Shown here one piece after another: positions 22,721 to 22,758 of a stretch of DNA of 22,758 nucleotides. A model generated the notes under the pieces. The model was given only the letters and a program-made list of their open reading frames with translations. It did no database searches and was not told the origin of the DNA. This DNA is from Candidatus Fermentibacterota bacterium (GTDB lineage Bacteria; JAFGKV01): positions 1-22,758 of the forward strand of contig JAUXFG010000058.1 of the NCBI GenBank assembly GCA_030620115.1, in the 5' to 3' direction. Numbering within the stretch: the stretch's first letter is position 1; the number at the start of each line of letters is the position of its first letter. Both the position numbers and the translations under genes were made by a program.

Positions 22721-22758
22721 GGAACGCAATGGAGCATGGGGGATTGCGAACCACAGAT
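22721..22758 (+). repeat. 40-bp dispersed repeat, copy 2, cut by the window edge
   Basis: GGAACGCAATGGAGCATGGG ... GCGAACCACAGAT repeats 13907-13946. It begins 19 bases upstream of the -35 box of the pseudokinase gene. The window ends at its last matching base, so the repeat may continue. Confidence 0.7.

Overview
The window looks like a chromosomal piece of an uncultured bacterium of the Fibrobacterota-Chlorobiota-Bacteroidota (FCB) superphylum or a nearby candidate phylum such as Eisenbacteria, Latescibacterota or Krumholzibacteriota. The evidence is indirect. There is a PorV/PorQ-type outer-membrane protein. Three reading frames end in type A sorting domains of the type IX secretion system (T9SS), with 'NxPNPF/NDPNPI...SGxYxCR' motifs. 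Several large secreted proteins carry FN3-like modules. The non-coding DNA is crowded with dispersed repeats. Genes mostly use AGGAGG-type ribosome sites. No rRNA, tRNA or CRISPR was found.

Layout. (1) 1-2119, minus strand: a broken transposase that joins a DruA/DUF4338 domain to an IS4/Tn5-type DDE transposase, with a frameshift before the catalytic Glu and its end outside the window. (2) 2182-2446: a composite of stacked palindromes. (3) 2482-6252, plus strand: a possible small zinc-ribbon ORF, then korA-korB (2-oxoacid:ferredoxin oxidoreductase) and a PgeF/YfiH protein continued in frame into a Trm112-like domain. (4) 6424-7341: PorV-like protein. (5) 7342-7844: repeats and hairpins. (6) 7845-9572, minus: secreted HExxH metalloprotease. 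(7) 9912-11645, plus: GAF-GAF-GGDEF diguanylate cyclase. (8) 11903-13801, minus: secreted CocE/X-Pro-peptidase-like hydrolase with T9SS domain. (9) 13802-14704: a 900-base gene-free stretch of repeat fragments including a strong G-quadruplex motif. (10) 14705-17141, plus: two overlapping genes for a repetitive secreted protein and a small FN3-containing protein. (11) 17309-17753: a dispersed repeat followed by an orphan T9SS sorting domain. (12) 17790-19373: unknown secreted protein with T9SS domain. (13) 19455-22667, minus: a 1070-residue protein with a degenerate kinase lobe, a STAND/NB-ARC NTPase and TPRs, behind a near-consensus promoter placed so that the mRNA may be leaderless.

How it fits together. 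The korAB block is core carbon metabolism. The PorV-like protein, the hydrolase, the orphan domain and the unknown protein at 17790 are consistent with T9SS export to the cell surface, although no secretion motor gene lies in the window. The GGDEF protein and the pseudokinase-STAND-TPR protein are stand-alone signalling proteins. The most unusual items are the N-lobe-less pseudokinase fused to a STAND NTPase, the DruA-transposase fusion, the PgeF-Trm112 read-through fusion with an internal ribosome site, the orphan sorting domain beside a repeat, and the dense set of unrelated repeat families around the genes.
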